From a virus: a DNA stretch of 44,225 bases. Both the position numbers and the translations under genes were made by a program. The DNA lies in the IMG/VR virus record IMGVR_UViG_3300036819_000050, positions 1 to 44,225 of that record; one strand, given 5' to 3'. The notes under the pieces were generated by a model that was not told the origin of the DNA, searched no databases, and saw only the letters and a program-made list of their open reading frames with translations. Below, one piece after another: positions 22,386 to 30,316 of the stretch (positions within the stretch are counted from its first letter, which is position 1; each line of letters starts with the position of its first letter).

Positions 22386-23351
22386 CTACACCTGCTCTTT
22401 CCCGGTACCGAGCGCGAACCGTCGGAGGTCGCCGCCGCGGTGCACGGACAGGTGGGTGAACGTCACCGGCGTCGGGGCCACCGGATCAGGCAGCGGCTCG
22501 CCCGGGCCGACGTACGCGATCGTGGCGTGCGGCCGCCAGTCCTTGAACTCGCTAGCCGACAGGTCCTCGAGCTGGTCCCGCAACGGCTGCGCGCCGGGCA
22601 GCTTCACCTTGGCGAACGCAGGCCTCTTCCCGTCGCTGCTCGAGGATGGCGGGAACGTGCCGACGCCGCCGACCGTGCCGGACAGCGGGCCCGGCATCGC
22701 CGCGGCCGCGGCCTTCGCGCGCTGGCACGCGGCCGCGAACGCCTGGTCGTCTACATCATCGCCAAGGAACACGACCGTGATGTGATGGTCCGTGACTCCG
22801 CCCGGCATCGGCTTGACCGTGCCAGGTGGCAGGTCGAGGGAGATCATGCCCGACCGCTTCTTGACCACTCCGGCCGGGTAGCCTGCGCCGTTCCCGAGCT
22901 CCAACGCGCCACCGCCGTTCGCCAGCTGCTTGTGGTGGGTGGTTGTCCACGGGCCTGTCGCGGTCTTCGCCGTCCCGATCCACGCCGTGACTGGCTGGCC
23001 GGCCTGGTCGCTGCCGAGGATGCGCGTGTGCCCGTCGACGGCGTACAGCAGGCGCCGGCCCGGTGTCCTGACCAGCACGACCGGCTTGGCCCACCCGGCG
23101 GCGATCCTGCGGGCGAACAGCGCGACTTTCCGCTTGTCGTCCCCGGCCGACCAGTCGCCCGATATCCGGTCGATCTGGTCCACGGGAACGCGGACCGGGC
23201 CGGACCATACGAGGTCGTCAACCCAGGAAAGCGCGCCCGGCGGGTAGTCGCGCTGAAGCTGGGCCTTCACCCGGTCGGCGACGGACGTGCCCGAGGGTGC
23301 GGGGGCGGTGATCACGTCCGAGGGAGCGGCGGTCGTCGTGGCCACGGTCAC
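22386..23351 (-). CDS. ParB-like domain fused to a 2H phosphoesterase
   Basis: This is about 321 aa from GTG 23351 (GTG 23345 also possible). The N-terminal part has a ParB/sulfiredoxin-like fold: VRVPVDQIDRISGDW, a helix, then LLYAVDGHTRILGSD with the GHxR box. The C-terminal part is a 2H phosphoesterase: HITVVFLGDD (His near 190) and HATIAYVG (His near 275), the two HxT motifs of RNA-ligase-like and cyclic-nucleotide-cleaving enzymes. Phage 2H enzymes of the Acb1 type destroy CBASS signal nucleotides; others act on tRNA ends or ADP-ribose products. Both domains are inferred from motifs. It lies between head morphogenesis and histone-like genes, so it may be virion-associated. Confidence 0.78.
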   Translation of the reverse strand: MTVATTTAAPSDVITAPAPSGTSVADRVKAQLQRDYPPGALSWVDDLVWSGPVRVPVDQIDRISGDWSAGDDKRKVALFARRIAAGWAKPVVLVRTPGRRLLYAVDGHTRILGSDQAGQPVTAWIGTAKTATGPWTTTHHKQLANGGGALELGNGAGYPAGVVKKRSGMISLDLPPGTVKPMPGGVTDHHITVVFLGDDVDDQAFAAACQRAKAAAAAMPGPLSGTVGGVGTFPPSSSSDGKRPAFAKVKLPGAQPLRDQLEDLSASEFKDWRPHATIAYVGPGEPLPDPVAPTPVTFTHLSVHRGGDLRRFALGTGKEQV

Positions 23352-23368
23352 CGCCTCACTCGTCGTAG

Positions 23369-24043
23369 TCAGCGTCCGCCAGCGCCCGGCATGACCGGAG
23401 CACCCGGCCGAGGTGGCATCGGACGGCATCGGCAGCGAGGGTGGACCGTGCCCGGAAAGTTTGGCTGACCTTCCACGACCGGCGGGTCATCCACCCGGAA
23501 CGACTTCCCGTCCGCGGCAAGGCACCCGGGCGTTGTGGCCTCATCGACCACGGTTCGCCAGCCCAGCAAGTTGCCGTGGATGGCGGCCATCCCGTCGACG
23601 GCCGAGGTCGCGGCGATGCGCTTCTGCGAGGCGTGAACGTGCTGGGTGAAGTAGCGACGCTCGGTCTGCACCGCTGCCCGGATCGCGTCGATGACCGGTT
23701 CGCCTTGCGCCCGTGCGTCGTCGGCCGCTTTCTGGATCCTTCGCACCGAGGCCAGGGTGAACGCTGCCCGCCTGAGCGTGTTGACCCGTACTGTCCACAT
23801 GGTCGCCGGGCCGATGCCCTCCGCGGGCTGCTCAGGCATCGCCAGGACGACGGCAACGCCGGCCTTCATGGCGCTCGCGCTGATTCCTGAGCGGGCGAAC
23901 GGCTTACGGAGACGGGAGACGATCGCGGAGACGGTGTGCGCGGCGAGGAACGCGGCGATGATGGCAGCGATCAGGGCGGTGTCTGACGGCGCGTCCTGCT
24001 GCTGGGGCTGGGCTTGCTGCGGCGGAACGGTCGGCGTGGTCAT
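23369..24043 (-). CDS. Mu F-like head morphogenesis protein
   Basis: This is a 224-aa protein. The N-terminus contains a hydrophobic helix (DTALIAAIIAAFLAAHTVSA). The centre is helical, including RRYFTQHVHASQKRIAATSA. The C-terminus has the typical Mu gpF/SPP1 gp7 end: ATTPGCLAADGKSFRVDDPP, then NFPGTVHPRCRCRPMPP with a His-Cys-Cys cluster that probably binds zinc. Such proteins sit inside the procapsid at the portal and assist DNA ejection. The ATG at 24043 follows GAAAGGTGG; longer in-frame versions would run back into the portal gene. It follows the portal stop by 17 nt. Confidence 0.82.
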   Translation of the reverse strand: MTTPTVPPQQAQPQQQDAPSDTALIAAIIAAFLAAHTVSAIVSRLRKPFARSGISASAMKAGVAVVLAMPEQPAEGIGPATMWTVRVNTLRRAAFTLASVRRIQKAADDARAQGEPVIDAIRAAVQTERRYFTQHVHASQKRIAATSAVDGMAAIHGNLLGWRTVVDEATTPGCLAADGKSFRVDDPPVVEGQPNFPGTVHPRCRCRPMPPRPGAPVMPGAGGR

Positions 24044-24060
24044 AGCGACCACCTTTCCCG

Positions 24061-25569
24061 TTACCTCGTACCCGGAGCCGTCGTCATCGGCTCGGTGATG
24101 TCCTCCGGCAGCGGAGCCTTCGCCGAGTCCTTCAGTGCCCGCTCGGCCAGCTTGGCGGCCGCGCTGACGCCGCCCGCCAGGCGGCCGACACCAGCAGCGG
24201 CCTGCTTCGGCATTCCGTCCGGCGCCGTGGCCACGGCCTGCGCCTCGCGGGCCTGCGCACCCGCCTCGATGATCTGGTGCACCGAGTCCATCGGCAGGTT
24301 CAGGTACGTCGCCAGCCGCTCGGTGATCACGTCGAGGATCCCCGCCGGCACCTGCAGCGCGGGCGCGACAGCCAGCGCCTGGAACAGCGCCACCAGCGAC
24401 TGCCCGGACTCGTCGGTCAGCGCCCCGAACTTGAAAGAGGGGAACGCCGCGGACGGCCCGAAGTTCAGCGTGACCAGCGGCGCGATCACGTCGTGGGTGA
24501 TCGCCGCTTCCATCTCCGCGGTGACGGCCTGGCGGCTCTTCAAGAAGAACGCGCTCTGGTCCTGGGACAGGGCGAGCGAGCCGCGGCCGAGGCTGGCCAG
24601 GTCCGACAGGCCCATGAACCCGGCCAGCACGCTCGACGTCTGCCACGTCTCCAGGAACGACAAGGCCGCGGCGAACTGGTCGCCGCCCTTCCCGGACGAC
24701 TCGATGATGTCGAACGTCTTCGGCTCGTCCTGGTTCGTCTCGAAGCCGACGATCCCGCTCGCCCGCATGGAGGCGACGTCATCGGCCCGGGCGTTGGCGA
24801 TGTCCTGGCTCGCCCCGTAGGTGATCACCTTCGGGAGGGACTGCTGCTCGAGGTAGGTCAGCCACAGCCAGACCAGCTTGACCTTGGTCCGCCAGCACCA
24901 GTAGCTGATCTGCAGCTCGGACGTGCCCGTCAGCGGCTTGCGGTGCTTCCCGTTGATGTACACCCAAGCCTTGGGGAACGGGATGTCGACCCAGCCGGGC
25001 ATCTTGCTCTTCGTGAGCGCTTTGCCCTGCTGGCCGAAGGACCAGACCTGCTGCCTGAACCCCGTCAGGGCCGCCGTGCGCTCGTCACGCTTGATCTCGC
25101 ACGTGGCCGAAGGCCGGAACGCCAGCTTCTCGTACACCATGCGGCCGTCGGTGTCGCGCGTGGTCCAGACCTTCTCGAAGAAGGCCCTGCGGAACGTCTG
25201 CGCGCTGGTCAGCTGGCCGATCACGTCCTGCAGCGGGGTTTTCATCCCGCCGCCCGTGTGCGGGGTCATCAGCACTGAGCGGGCGAACTCCGCTTCGCCG
25301 TCGTCGCCGTCGGCCTTCTCGATCGCCCGGGAAGCCTGCCGGATCGGCAGGGTCAGGACCGCCTCGATCGCGCCGGCACGCCCGTCCCTGTCGAGCATGA
25401 CCTCGACATCGCGGTCGTTCCAGTCGCCGTAATCGAGCAGCTCTCCGTCACCCGTGTAGGCGAACATGCCCTCGCGGGCGTCGTAGGCAGTGCCGATCTC
25501 GCCTTGCAGGAGCGCCTTCTGCGTCTTCGGGCTGATGTTCGGGAACTTCACCACCCGCGCTGGAGGCAC
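24061..25569 (-). CDS. Portal protein (Mu gp29/DUF935-like)
   Basis: This 502-aa protein follows the terminase gene. Recognisable parts are GEIGTAYDAREGMFAYTGDG near the N-terminus, then DRDVEVMLDRDGRAGAIEAV, WVDIPFPKAWVYINGKHRKP, the helix-rich clip/wing segment WCWRTKVKLVWLWLTYLEQQ with LPKVITYG, and a crown-like C-terminus full of Ala/Glu helices. These match portals of the DUF935/gp29 type, which form the dodecameric ring for DNA passage. The GTG start at 25569 is chosen because GGAGG lies 8 nt upstream and the terminase stop is 32 nt before; a longer open frame would be inside the terminase gene. Confidence 0.88.
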   Translation of the reverse strand: MPPARVVKFPNISPKTQKALLQGEIGTAYDAREGMFAYTGDGELLDYGDWNDRDVEVMLDRDGRAGAIEAVLTLPIRQASRAIEKADGDDGEAEFARSVLMTPHTGGGMKTPLQDVIGQLTSAQTFRRAFFEKVWTTRDTDGRMVYEKLAFRPSATCEIKRDERTAALTGFRQQVWSFGQQGKALTKSKMPGWVDIPFPKAWVYINGKHRKPLTGTSELQISYWCWRTKVKLVWLWLTYLEQQSLPKVITYGASQDIANARADDVASMRASGIVGFETNQDEPKTFDIIESSGKGGDQFAAALSFLETWQTSSVLAGFMGLSDLASLGRGSLALSQDQSAFFLKSRQAVTAEMEAAITHDVIAPLVTLNFGPSAAFPSFKFGALTDESGQSLVALFQALAVAPALQVPAGILDVITERLATYLNLPMDSVHQIIEAGAQAREAQAVATAPDGMPKQAAAGVGRLAGGVSAAAKLAERALKDSAKAPLPEDITEPMTTAPGTR

Positions 25570-25600
25570 TGGCCAACCTCCGATGCTTGCTGCAAGTCGG

Positions 25601-27280
25601 CTACCGCCAGCCCCGGACGTTTCTGCGCCTGGGCTGCGGCGCGTCGTCCTTCGGGGCGAACGATTCGGTATCCCACGGGTCCGCCGGGTCGGGTTGCAGC
25701 CGGTCGGCTGCCCGCGCGTCCCGGCGCGGGCCCGGTGCGGAACCGACCTTGGCCAGATCGGCGGCTCCGGCCCACGTCCGGGCGTTCGCCCTGTGCTCAC
25801 CGAGGTGCGGCACGAACGCCTGCACCACGGCGTCGCCGTCGTCAGTGGACCGGCCGAGCCGCTTGCGGATCTCGTCCTTGCTCTCCACCTGGATTCTCCC
25901 GGCCGACGTCACCGACCACTGCGGCGCCGACAAGTCGCCGAGCAGCATCTCATCGTCCGGCAGGCAGATATCCGGGTCGCCGGACGGGTCCAGGGCCTGC
26001 CGGAGTGTCCACCAGGCCTCGCTGCGCTTGTTCGAGAAACCGAACTCACGCGTGGAGTCCTTGGCCTTCGACCCTCCGGAGGCGTTGAACGCGACGGTGG
26101 CGATCTTCTGCTCGCGGAGCCTGTCGACGACACCGGAGCCGATGCCGATCACGTCCACGACCGGGGTCCGCAGCGCGTCCTCCGCCTCGAGGATGCCCTT
26201 GACCCGGCCTGTCGTCTGCATCGTGTCCTCTTTGACGGACCGGCGCAGCTCGGTGACCACCGGGCCGTTCCGGATCGCGAGGACGGTGCGGTCCGTGCCG
26301 GTGCGGGCCACGTCCACGCCGACCGTGCGCGGTTTGCCCGTGTCAGGCCGCCCTGCCTCGTCCCACTCGCGCCAGCGGGCGGCGGCCGCTTCCACCCAGG
26401 CGAGCGGGATCACCGAATCCTCGTCGCTGGCATAGAACTCGCCGAGGACGCGATTCTGGTAGATCGCGGACTGCTCGCCCCACTGGCGGACCCGCTGCTG
26501 CGCCCACTCCTCGGTGATGCGTCCCGCGGCCATCGCATCGTCGAGGGTGACGTGGACGGGATACCAGTCCTCGTAGCCGGGCTTGTGCTTGCAGATGTCG
26601 TAGAACCGGCCCTGCGGTTGCCCGGGCGTGGACAGGGCCAGCGCGAACGCCTCGGTGCCGCCCTCGCCAGCGCTGGAGAACGCACCCTCGCAAGCGTCGA
26701 ATGTCGGTGCCGGGATGGCCTTGGCCTCGTCGTAGACGAACATCAGCGAGTCGGCGTGCGCACCCTCGATCAGGGCGGCGTTCGCGGACGCCGCGGCGAA
26801 GGCGGCGCCGTGGGACAGCTTCAGGTTGATGTTCTGGAGCTCGTGCGCCCGGGAGAACGGGCGGCCGTCACGCACCTTGTCCCAGCGGAGCTTCCCAGCC
26901 CACTTGTGGATCTCCGGCCATGTGTACGCCGTCAGCTGGTGCCAGGACCCGGCGGTCGTGACGACCTTCCAGTCCACCCCCGCGGCGTCCCGGGTCAGGG
27001 CGAACCACAGAACCGCTATCGCGGCCTGGCTCGATTTACCGAGGCCGTGGGGACCGCGGACGGCTTCCCGCTTGCGCTCCGGCAGCGCGCCGAGGATCTC
27101 CTCCTGGTAGAACGTCAGCCCGTCGCCGGCACCCCAGTCGATGCAGTCATGAGCGAAGCCGACCGGATCGTCGTAGTACTTGGCGACCCCGGCCTTGATC
27201 TGCGCGGCCCGCTTCTGCAGCTCCCGCAGGTAGCGGAGCCGGTCAAGCGGGGCTTCGATCCGCAGGGTCGTTGCGGGCAA
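25601..27280 (-). CDS. terL: Terminase large subunit
   Basis: This 559-aa protein packages DNA into the prohead. The ATPase part holds a Walker A motif of the terminase type (VRGPHGLGKSSQAAI near residue 77), a Walker B (DSLMFVYDEAKAI near 187) and coupling residues. The nuclease part has VGVDVARTGTDRTVLAI (first Asp near 325), VVDVIGIGSGVVDRL and GRSTDDGDAVVQAF, the three acidic clusters of an RNaseH-like resolvase fold. The C-terminal 50 residues are basic and disordered. It overlaps the small subunit gene by 38 nt in a different frame. Length and motifs are normal. Confidence 0.95.
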   Translation of the reverse strand: MPATTLRIEAPLDRLRYLRELQKRAAQIKAGVAKYYDDPVGFAHDCIDWGAGDGLTFYQEEILGALPERKREAVRGPHGLGKSSQAAIAVLWFALTRDAAGVDWKVVTTAGSWHQLTAYTWPEIHKWAGKLRWDKVRDGRPFSRAHELQNINLKLSHGAAFAAASANAALIEGAHADSLMFVYDEAKAIPAPTFDACEGAFSSAGEGGTEAFALALSTPGQPQGRFYDICKHKPGYEDWYPVHVTLDDAMAAGRITEEWAQQRVRQWGEQSAIYQNRVLGEFYASDEDSVIPLAWVEAAAARWREWDEAGRPDTGKPRTVGVDVARTGTDRTVLAIRNGPVVTELRRSVKEDTMQTTGRVKGILEAEDALRTPVVDVIGIGSGVVDRLREQKIATVAFNASGGSKAKDSTREFGFSNKRSEAWWTLRQALDPSGDPDICLPDDEMLLGDLSAPQWSVTSAGRIQVESKDEIRKRLGRSTDDGDAVVQAFVPHLGEHRANARTWAGAADLAKVGSAPGPRRDARAADRLQPDPADPWDTESFAPKDDAPQPRRRNVRGWR

Positions 27281-27833
27281 GGTCCGCCTCCAGGGCGGCG
27301 ATATGCGCCTCGATCGTCTCCGGCGTGATGACCTCGATCCGGGAGCGGGACGGAGCCTCGTAGCCGAAGATCCGGGCCCGGCGGCCGATCAGCTTCTCGA
27401 TCCGGTCGATTGCCGCCAGCAGCGGCCCGTCGTCGAGGACCTCCTCGTACACCGGGATGCGGTTGCCCTGGTCGTCAAGGCGCTCGAACCCGTCGTCATC
27501 CATCTCGTACTCGCCGGTGCGGCGGCGGACCACCTGGCCGTTGGAGTACGCGATGTGCTCGCGTTCCATCACGTCCCACGCCTTGGCGATGAGCCGGTCG
27601 ATCCGCTCCAGGTCCAGCCGCTTCGCGTCCTCGGCATCTTCTGACGGGAGCGCGCCGAACGCTCGCATGATGCCGTCGTGGGCGTGGCCGCGGGAAGCGT
27701 AGCCGAGCTCGTCGGCGATCTGCTGGAGGCTGCGGCCCTTGACGCGCAGTTCGGCGGCCTCGAAGTCCCTGGCGGCTGCTTTGATGCTGGGCACGAACCG
27801 GCCGTTGCCCCCCCGGTTTGTTCGTACGGTCAT
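27243..27833 (-). CDS. Terminase small subunit-like DNA-binding protein
   Basis: This 196-aa protein begins with a basic arm (RTNRGGNGRFVPSIKAAARD), then a helix-turn-helix (AELRVKGRSLQQIADELGYA) of the kind that recognises DNA in phage small terminases. A long helical region with acidic residues and a C-terminal oligomerisation helix follow (TIEAHIAALEADLARN). Together with the large subunit it selects the packaging site. Order, overlap and length agree with this reading. It could also act as a transcription regulator, as HTH and overlap alone do not separate the two. Confidence 0.8.
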   Translation of the reverse strand: MTVRTNRGGNGRFVPSIKAAARDFEAAELRVKGRSLQQIADELGYASRGHAHDGIMRAFGALPSEDAEDAKRLDLERIDRLIAKAWDVMEREHIAYSNGQVVRRRTGEYEMDDDGFERLDDQGNRIPVYEEVLDDGPLLAAIDRIEKLIGRRARIFGYEAPSRSRIEVITPETIEAHIAALEADLARNDPADRSPA

Positions 27834-27851
27834 GATGTTCGCACGGTCACG

Positions 27852-28046
27852 CTAGTTCGCGGTGCCCGGGTTGACTTCGGTGATGACCTTCACCGCGTCC
27901 GGGCCGTCGGGGAGGGCAGCGGCGCCGACGTCGTCCCGCTCCGCCACCTGCTGGCCCTCCGCCACGTCGTCACGCTCACCGGACCCGGCCGTCTTCGCGC
28001 CCTCGTCCTCGGCGTGCTTGCCCTGGTCCTTCTTGGCGTCCGTCAT
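27852..28046 (-). CDS. Hypothetical acidic protein (64 aa)
   Basis: This 64-aa protein is mostly charged and disordered (DAKKDQGKHAEDEGAKTAGS, EGQQVAERDDVGAAALPDGP), ending in a short strand (AVKVITEVNPG). The ribosome site GGAGGCATC before the ATG is good. Similar small acidic proteins with a 'K.V.E..P.' end lie near terminases in actinophages. Function unknown. Confidence 0.6.
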   Translation of the reverse strand: MTDAKKDQGKHAEDEGAKTAGSGERDDVAEGQQVAERDDVGAAALPDGPDAVKVITEVNPGTAN

Positions 28047-28130
28047 GATGCCTCCATCCGAGGGGGTTTTGCTCTGGCGGCTTCTCTAGCCGTCTTTGCC
28101 GGCCGGTGAAGTAAGTTGAGTCGTCGCAGG

Positions 28131-28418
28131 TCAGCGGGCCGAGTCTTCGGCCGATGATTTTGACTTGGGTACTCGATCCGGCCCGGACGCGGGTCCGAAG
28201 GCGTCCTGGCCGCCTCGCCACAGCGCGTTGATGACCTGCATGAGGTCGTCCCAGCCGCGAAAGAACCGCTGGTGCTCCAAGACGGCCGGCTTACCCGGCT
28301 CAGTGCCTGGTGCTGGGCCAGCCAGGCCGGCGGGAATCTCGGCGGTCATCACGAGGCGGAGGCCGCTGTCCGGGTCGGAGCGGACTTCCAGCTCGCCGGG
28401 ATCAATCGCGATGATCAC
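28131..28418 (-). CDS. Hypothetical protein (95 aa)
   Basis: This protein begins with MIIAIDPGELEVRSDPDSGL, then contains FRGWDDLMQVINALWRGGQD and a disordered Ser/Lys tail. It overlaps the end of the zinc-motif gene before it (28402-28418) in another frame. No family is recognised. The sequence could be a small regulator or an adaptor. It belongs to the transcript starting at the promoter near 28.95 kb. Confidence 0.55.
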   Translation of the reverse strand: MIIAIDPGELEVRSDPDSGLRLVMTAEIPAGLAGPAPGTEPGKPAVLEHQRFFRGWDDLMQVINALWRGGQDAFGPASGPDRVPKSKSSAEDSAR

Positions 28419-28596
28419 TGGGCTGCTCCTGTCGACTGGCGCTCATCCCGGGGCCGCCGACCTCATCTAGGTCGGACAGCGGGATGAACGGGACCATGCG
28501 CCAGGATTCGTTGCCGAGTTCGTCGTCTTCGGGTTCGCATGATCCGCAGTCGCACTGGTCGACCGGGTCGCCGGTGACGGGGCAGTGGCGGGCCAT
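28402..28596 (-). CDS. Small zinc-motif protein (64 aa)
   Basis: The start carries HCPVTGDPVDQCDCGSC, a Cys/His cluster that could bind one zinc. The rest is acidic and disordered (EPEDDELGNESWRMVPFIPL). Its ATG overlaps the stop of the DNA-binding gene in a TGATG junction, so it is coupled. Function unknown. The Cys cluster resembles short phage-encoded zinc knuckles seen near regulatory genes. Confidence 0.55.
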   Translation of the reverse strand: MARHCPVTGDPVDQCDCGSCEPEDDELGNESWRMVPFIPLSDLDEVGGPGMSASRQEQPSDHRD

Positions 28597-28868
28597 CAGG
28601 CGGCCAGTTCGCCCGGGTTGCGATGCCGGACCATGCGGGACACTTGCTGGGCTCGCTCGCTGGTTACGGCGTCGACGCGAGCCGCGTCACGCAGGCGGTA
28701 GAGGCCCCGGCCGCGGCGGTCGCGGATCTCGTTGCCCTGCTCGTCCTTCGCTACCGGTAGATGGCCACGGGCGACCCAGTTGCACACGGCGGCTGTGCTG
28801 ACCCCGGCGTACCTGGCGACCTGGGAGGCGGGGAGCAGCGCGTCCATGTCGAGCGGGCCGTCGGGCAT
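28596..28868 (-). CDS. MerR/excisionase-like DNA-binding protein
   Basis: This 90-aa protein contains a winged-helix helix-turn-helix: LLPASQVARYAGVSTAAVCN, then WVARGHLPVAKDEQGNEIRD and YRLRDAARVDAVTSERAQQV, the helix-loop-helix typical of excisionase or MerR-type small DNA-binding proteins. It is the first gene after a strong promoter and leader hairpin, so it may control the late (packaging and structural) operon. The ATG at 28868 is chosen for its GGAGGTGA ribosome site. Whether it is an activator, a repressor or an accessory factor of excision cannot be told here. Confidence 0.75.
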   Translation of the reverse strand: MPDGPLDMDALLPASQVARYAGVSTAAVCNWVARGHLPVAKDEQGNEIRDRRGRGLYRLRDAARVDAVTSERAQQVSRMVRHRNPGELAA

Positions 28869-28894
28869 TTCCCTCACCTCCGGACATAACAAAA

Positions 28895-28916
28895 GCCCCT
28901 GGCTTTCGCCAGAGGC
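28895..28916 (-). terminator. Hairpin with U-tract in the leader of the late operon
   Basis: Arms GCCTCTGGC and GCCAGGGGC (one mismatch) enclose a GAAA loop, followed by TTTTGTT on the minus strand: a good intrinsic terminator. It lies 22 nt downstream of the transcription start predicted from the promoter at 28944-28972 and 27 nt ahead of the DNA-binding gene start. It could therefore act as an attenuator of the late operon as well as stop transcription from the right. Confidence 0.75.
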
Positions 28917-28937
28917 CCAGTAGGCACACGTATCCGT

Positions 28938-28954
28938 ACAGTCACGTTAACTGT
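28938..28954 (-). promoter_or_regulatory. Dyad symmetry over the promoter -10 (possible operator)
   Basis: ACAGT-TAACGTG-ACTGT has 5-bp inverted arms separated by 7 bp, and the -10 hexamer lies inside it. A DNA-binding protein holding this site would block the promoter. Short dyads like this can occur by chance. Confidence 0.35.
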
Positions 28955-28972
28955 GAACAAGACGCTGGTCAA
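28944..28972 (-). promoter_or_regulatory. Housekeeping-type promoter of the late operon
   Basis: TTGACC (28967-28972), a 17-bp spacer and TAACGT (28944-28949) match the -35/-10 pattern well, the best such match I noticed in the window. It points towards the DNA-binding gene, terminase and structural genes. It lies in the 125-bp gap after the zinc-ribbon gene. Transcription would start near 28937. Confidence 0.7.
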
Positions 28973-28993
28973 GCGAGGGTGCCGGGCGGCGCG

Positions 28994-29914
28994 TCAGGAC
29001 GATTCGAGTTCGGCGTCGAGGTCCTCGCCGCGGGCCAGGATGGCGGCCTGCCGTTCGGCTTCGATCTCGTACTGGGACAGGGTGAGGATGCGGCCGCAGT
29101 CCGGGTTCTTGCAGTTGACGGTCGTCTCGCCTTCGGTCCAGAACAGCATGACGCACTTGCAGGACGGGCAGCGCATCGGCTTACGGAGGGTGCGTACCCC
29201 GGCTTTGGCCGCGCCGCAGCTTTCCCGGTGCCACTGCAGGACCTCCAGGCCGAAGTCGGCCGCGATACCGGAGACGAGGATCCCGTTGAGGTGACGGCGG
29301 AGCCAGTCGATGCATTCGGTCTCGCGCGCCGCGAGATCGCCGTGGGGCGCCCCGGACTGCCAGCCTTTCAGGGTGCGGTAGATCACCTCCCAGGTGCTGA
29401 GCATCCGGAACATCTCATCCAGGTCATCGCCCGCGCGTGACTGTGATGACGGCTCCGTGGTGCCGGAGACGCGCTCGAGGTCGCCGGGTTCGCGGTAGCC
29501 GTCGGCCTCGGCGGCGAGCCGGCCGGCGAGCGTGTCGAGCTGGGCGAGGCGCAGCCGGATCTTCGTCGTGCAGTCCGTGCACCACACCGGTGAGCCGGGC
29601 CAGAACCGGGCGGCGGGCGGTTCGGGCCGGGACCGGTCGGCGTCGAGGAGGCCGGTCTCGTTGTAGTCGCCGACGTCGGCGGCGTACTTCGCCCATGCTT
29701 CCTGGTAGCGCTTGTTGCACGGGCCGGGGCAGGCGCCGGGGTCGGGTTTCGCCGCCTCGACCTTCTGGCCTTTCGGCGGTGCGGGCCTGGGCTGGGGGAC
29801 TTCCGGTGCGGTGATCAGGACAGGCGGGGTGCCGGATCCGCCGCCGCGGCGGTGCCGGTCGCCGCGGAAGTCGCTGGAGCGGAACGAGTACCCGGGGTCG
29901 AATTTGCCTGCCAC
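28994..29914 (-). CDS. Zinc-ribbon protein (hypothetical)
   Basis: This is a 306-aa protein. The N-terminus is basic and disordered (RHRRGGGSGTPPV). CPGPCNKRYQEAWAKYAADV follows, with a paired WCTDCTTKIRLRLAQLD: together a four-Cys zinc site near residues 60-120. A helical core comes next. The C-terminal third has RCPSCKCVMLFWTEGETTVN followed by CKNPDCG, a second zinc ribbon, and a helix (QYEIEAERQAAILARG). Similar two-ribbon proteins recur in actinophages and conjugative elements without known function. GTG start at 29914 behind AGGGGGA. The last gene before the late promoter; perhaps a nucleic-acid-binding regulator. Confidence 0.7.
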   Translation of the reverse strand: MAGKFDPGYSFRSSDFRGDRHRRGGGSGTPPVLITAPEVPQPRPAPPKGQKVEAAKPDPGACPGPCNKRYQEAWAKYAADVGDYNETGLLDADRSRPEPPAARFWPGSPVWCTDCTTKIRLRLAQLDTLAGRLAAEADGYREPGDLERVSGTTEPSSQSRAGDDLDEMFRMLSTWEVIYRTLKGWQSGAPHGDLAARETECIDWLRRHLNGILVSGIAADFGLEVLQWHRESCGAAKAGVRTLRKPMRCPSCKCVMLFWTEGETTVNCKNPDCGRILTLSQYEIEAERQAAILARGEDLDAELESS

Positions 29915-29992
29915 GTTGTTTCCCCCTGCCGGTGACCATGCGTTGAACACATGATCACCGATAGTCGCAGGTAGCCGCAAATAGCCCAGGCG

Positions 29993-30202
29993 TTACGCGG
30001 CGCGTCGCATCTCCACGGCGTCAGGATCCCGGCGCGGCTCGCGTTCCTGCTCCTGGACGATCGCATTGTCGGGCTCTTCATCGCCTACAGCCAGGCGCAG
30101 CAGTATCAGCGCGGCGGCTACGACACAGGCAAGAGCGATCCACAACAGCACAGAGACGACCGATCGGCGGGAAACGGGCAGGTCACGGGGCCGAGCGGCC
30201 AC
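29993..30202 (-). CDS. Small single-pass membrane protein
   Basis: This protein of about 69 aa begins at GTG 30202. After a short basic lead (RPRDLPVSRRS) comes one transmembrane helix (VVSVLLWIALACVVAAALIL), then a charged tail (EEPDNAIVQEQEREPRRD). The start is chosen because it lies 7 nt after the stop of the displaced gene end at 30210-30302, which would have been the gene before it in the ancestral operon. A longer in-frame version would overlap that remnant. Small membrane proteins like this are common in conjugative regions; no specific role can be named. Confidence 0.6.
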   Translation of the reverse strand: MAARPRDLPVSRRSVVSVLLWIALACVVAAALILLRLAVGDEEPDNAIVQEQEREPRRDPDAVEMRRAA

Positions 30203-30209
30203 GCCGAGC

Positions 30210-30302
30210 CTACCGGTGCTGACGGGACTCCCGGGACTCCCGGGACTCGCCGTCCGGTGGCAGCAGCGAGCGGAGGAACTGCTCGGCACGCTGGTCCCAG
30301 CC
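30210..30302 (-). pseudogene. Displaced C-terminal end of the zinc-binding gene at 31397-31921
   Basis: The frame reads GWDQRAEQFLRSLLPPDGES and so on to a TAG at 30210-30212, and has no start. The zinc-binding protein across the nuclease gene ends with AWERRVESFLRALLDRTPER. The W-[ED]-[RQ]-R-[VA]-E-[SQ]-FLR-[AS]-LL part is clearly the same sequence. So a second copy of that protein's end lies just after the stop of the GIY-YIG gene. The simplest explanation is insertion of the nuclease gene with its own replacement end. The ESRESRESR repeat comes from a tandem 9-bp DNA repeat (30224-30250). Confidence 0.7.
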
Positions 30303-30316
30303 GTGAAGCGGGCGCC

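Noticed and set aside
24061-25800. Portal gene starting at 25800
   Set aside because: The extra 77 codons overlap the terminase end in another phase; the GTG at 25569 has a proper ribosome site.
30224-30250. Three tandem 9-bp repeats as iterons of an origin
   Set aside because: They lie in the displaced gene end and code for ESR repeats; only three short copies, with no AT-rich region or rep gene nearby.
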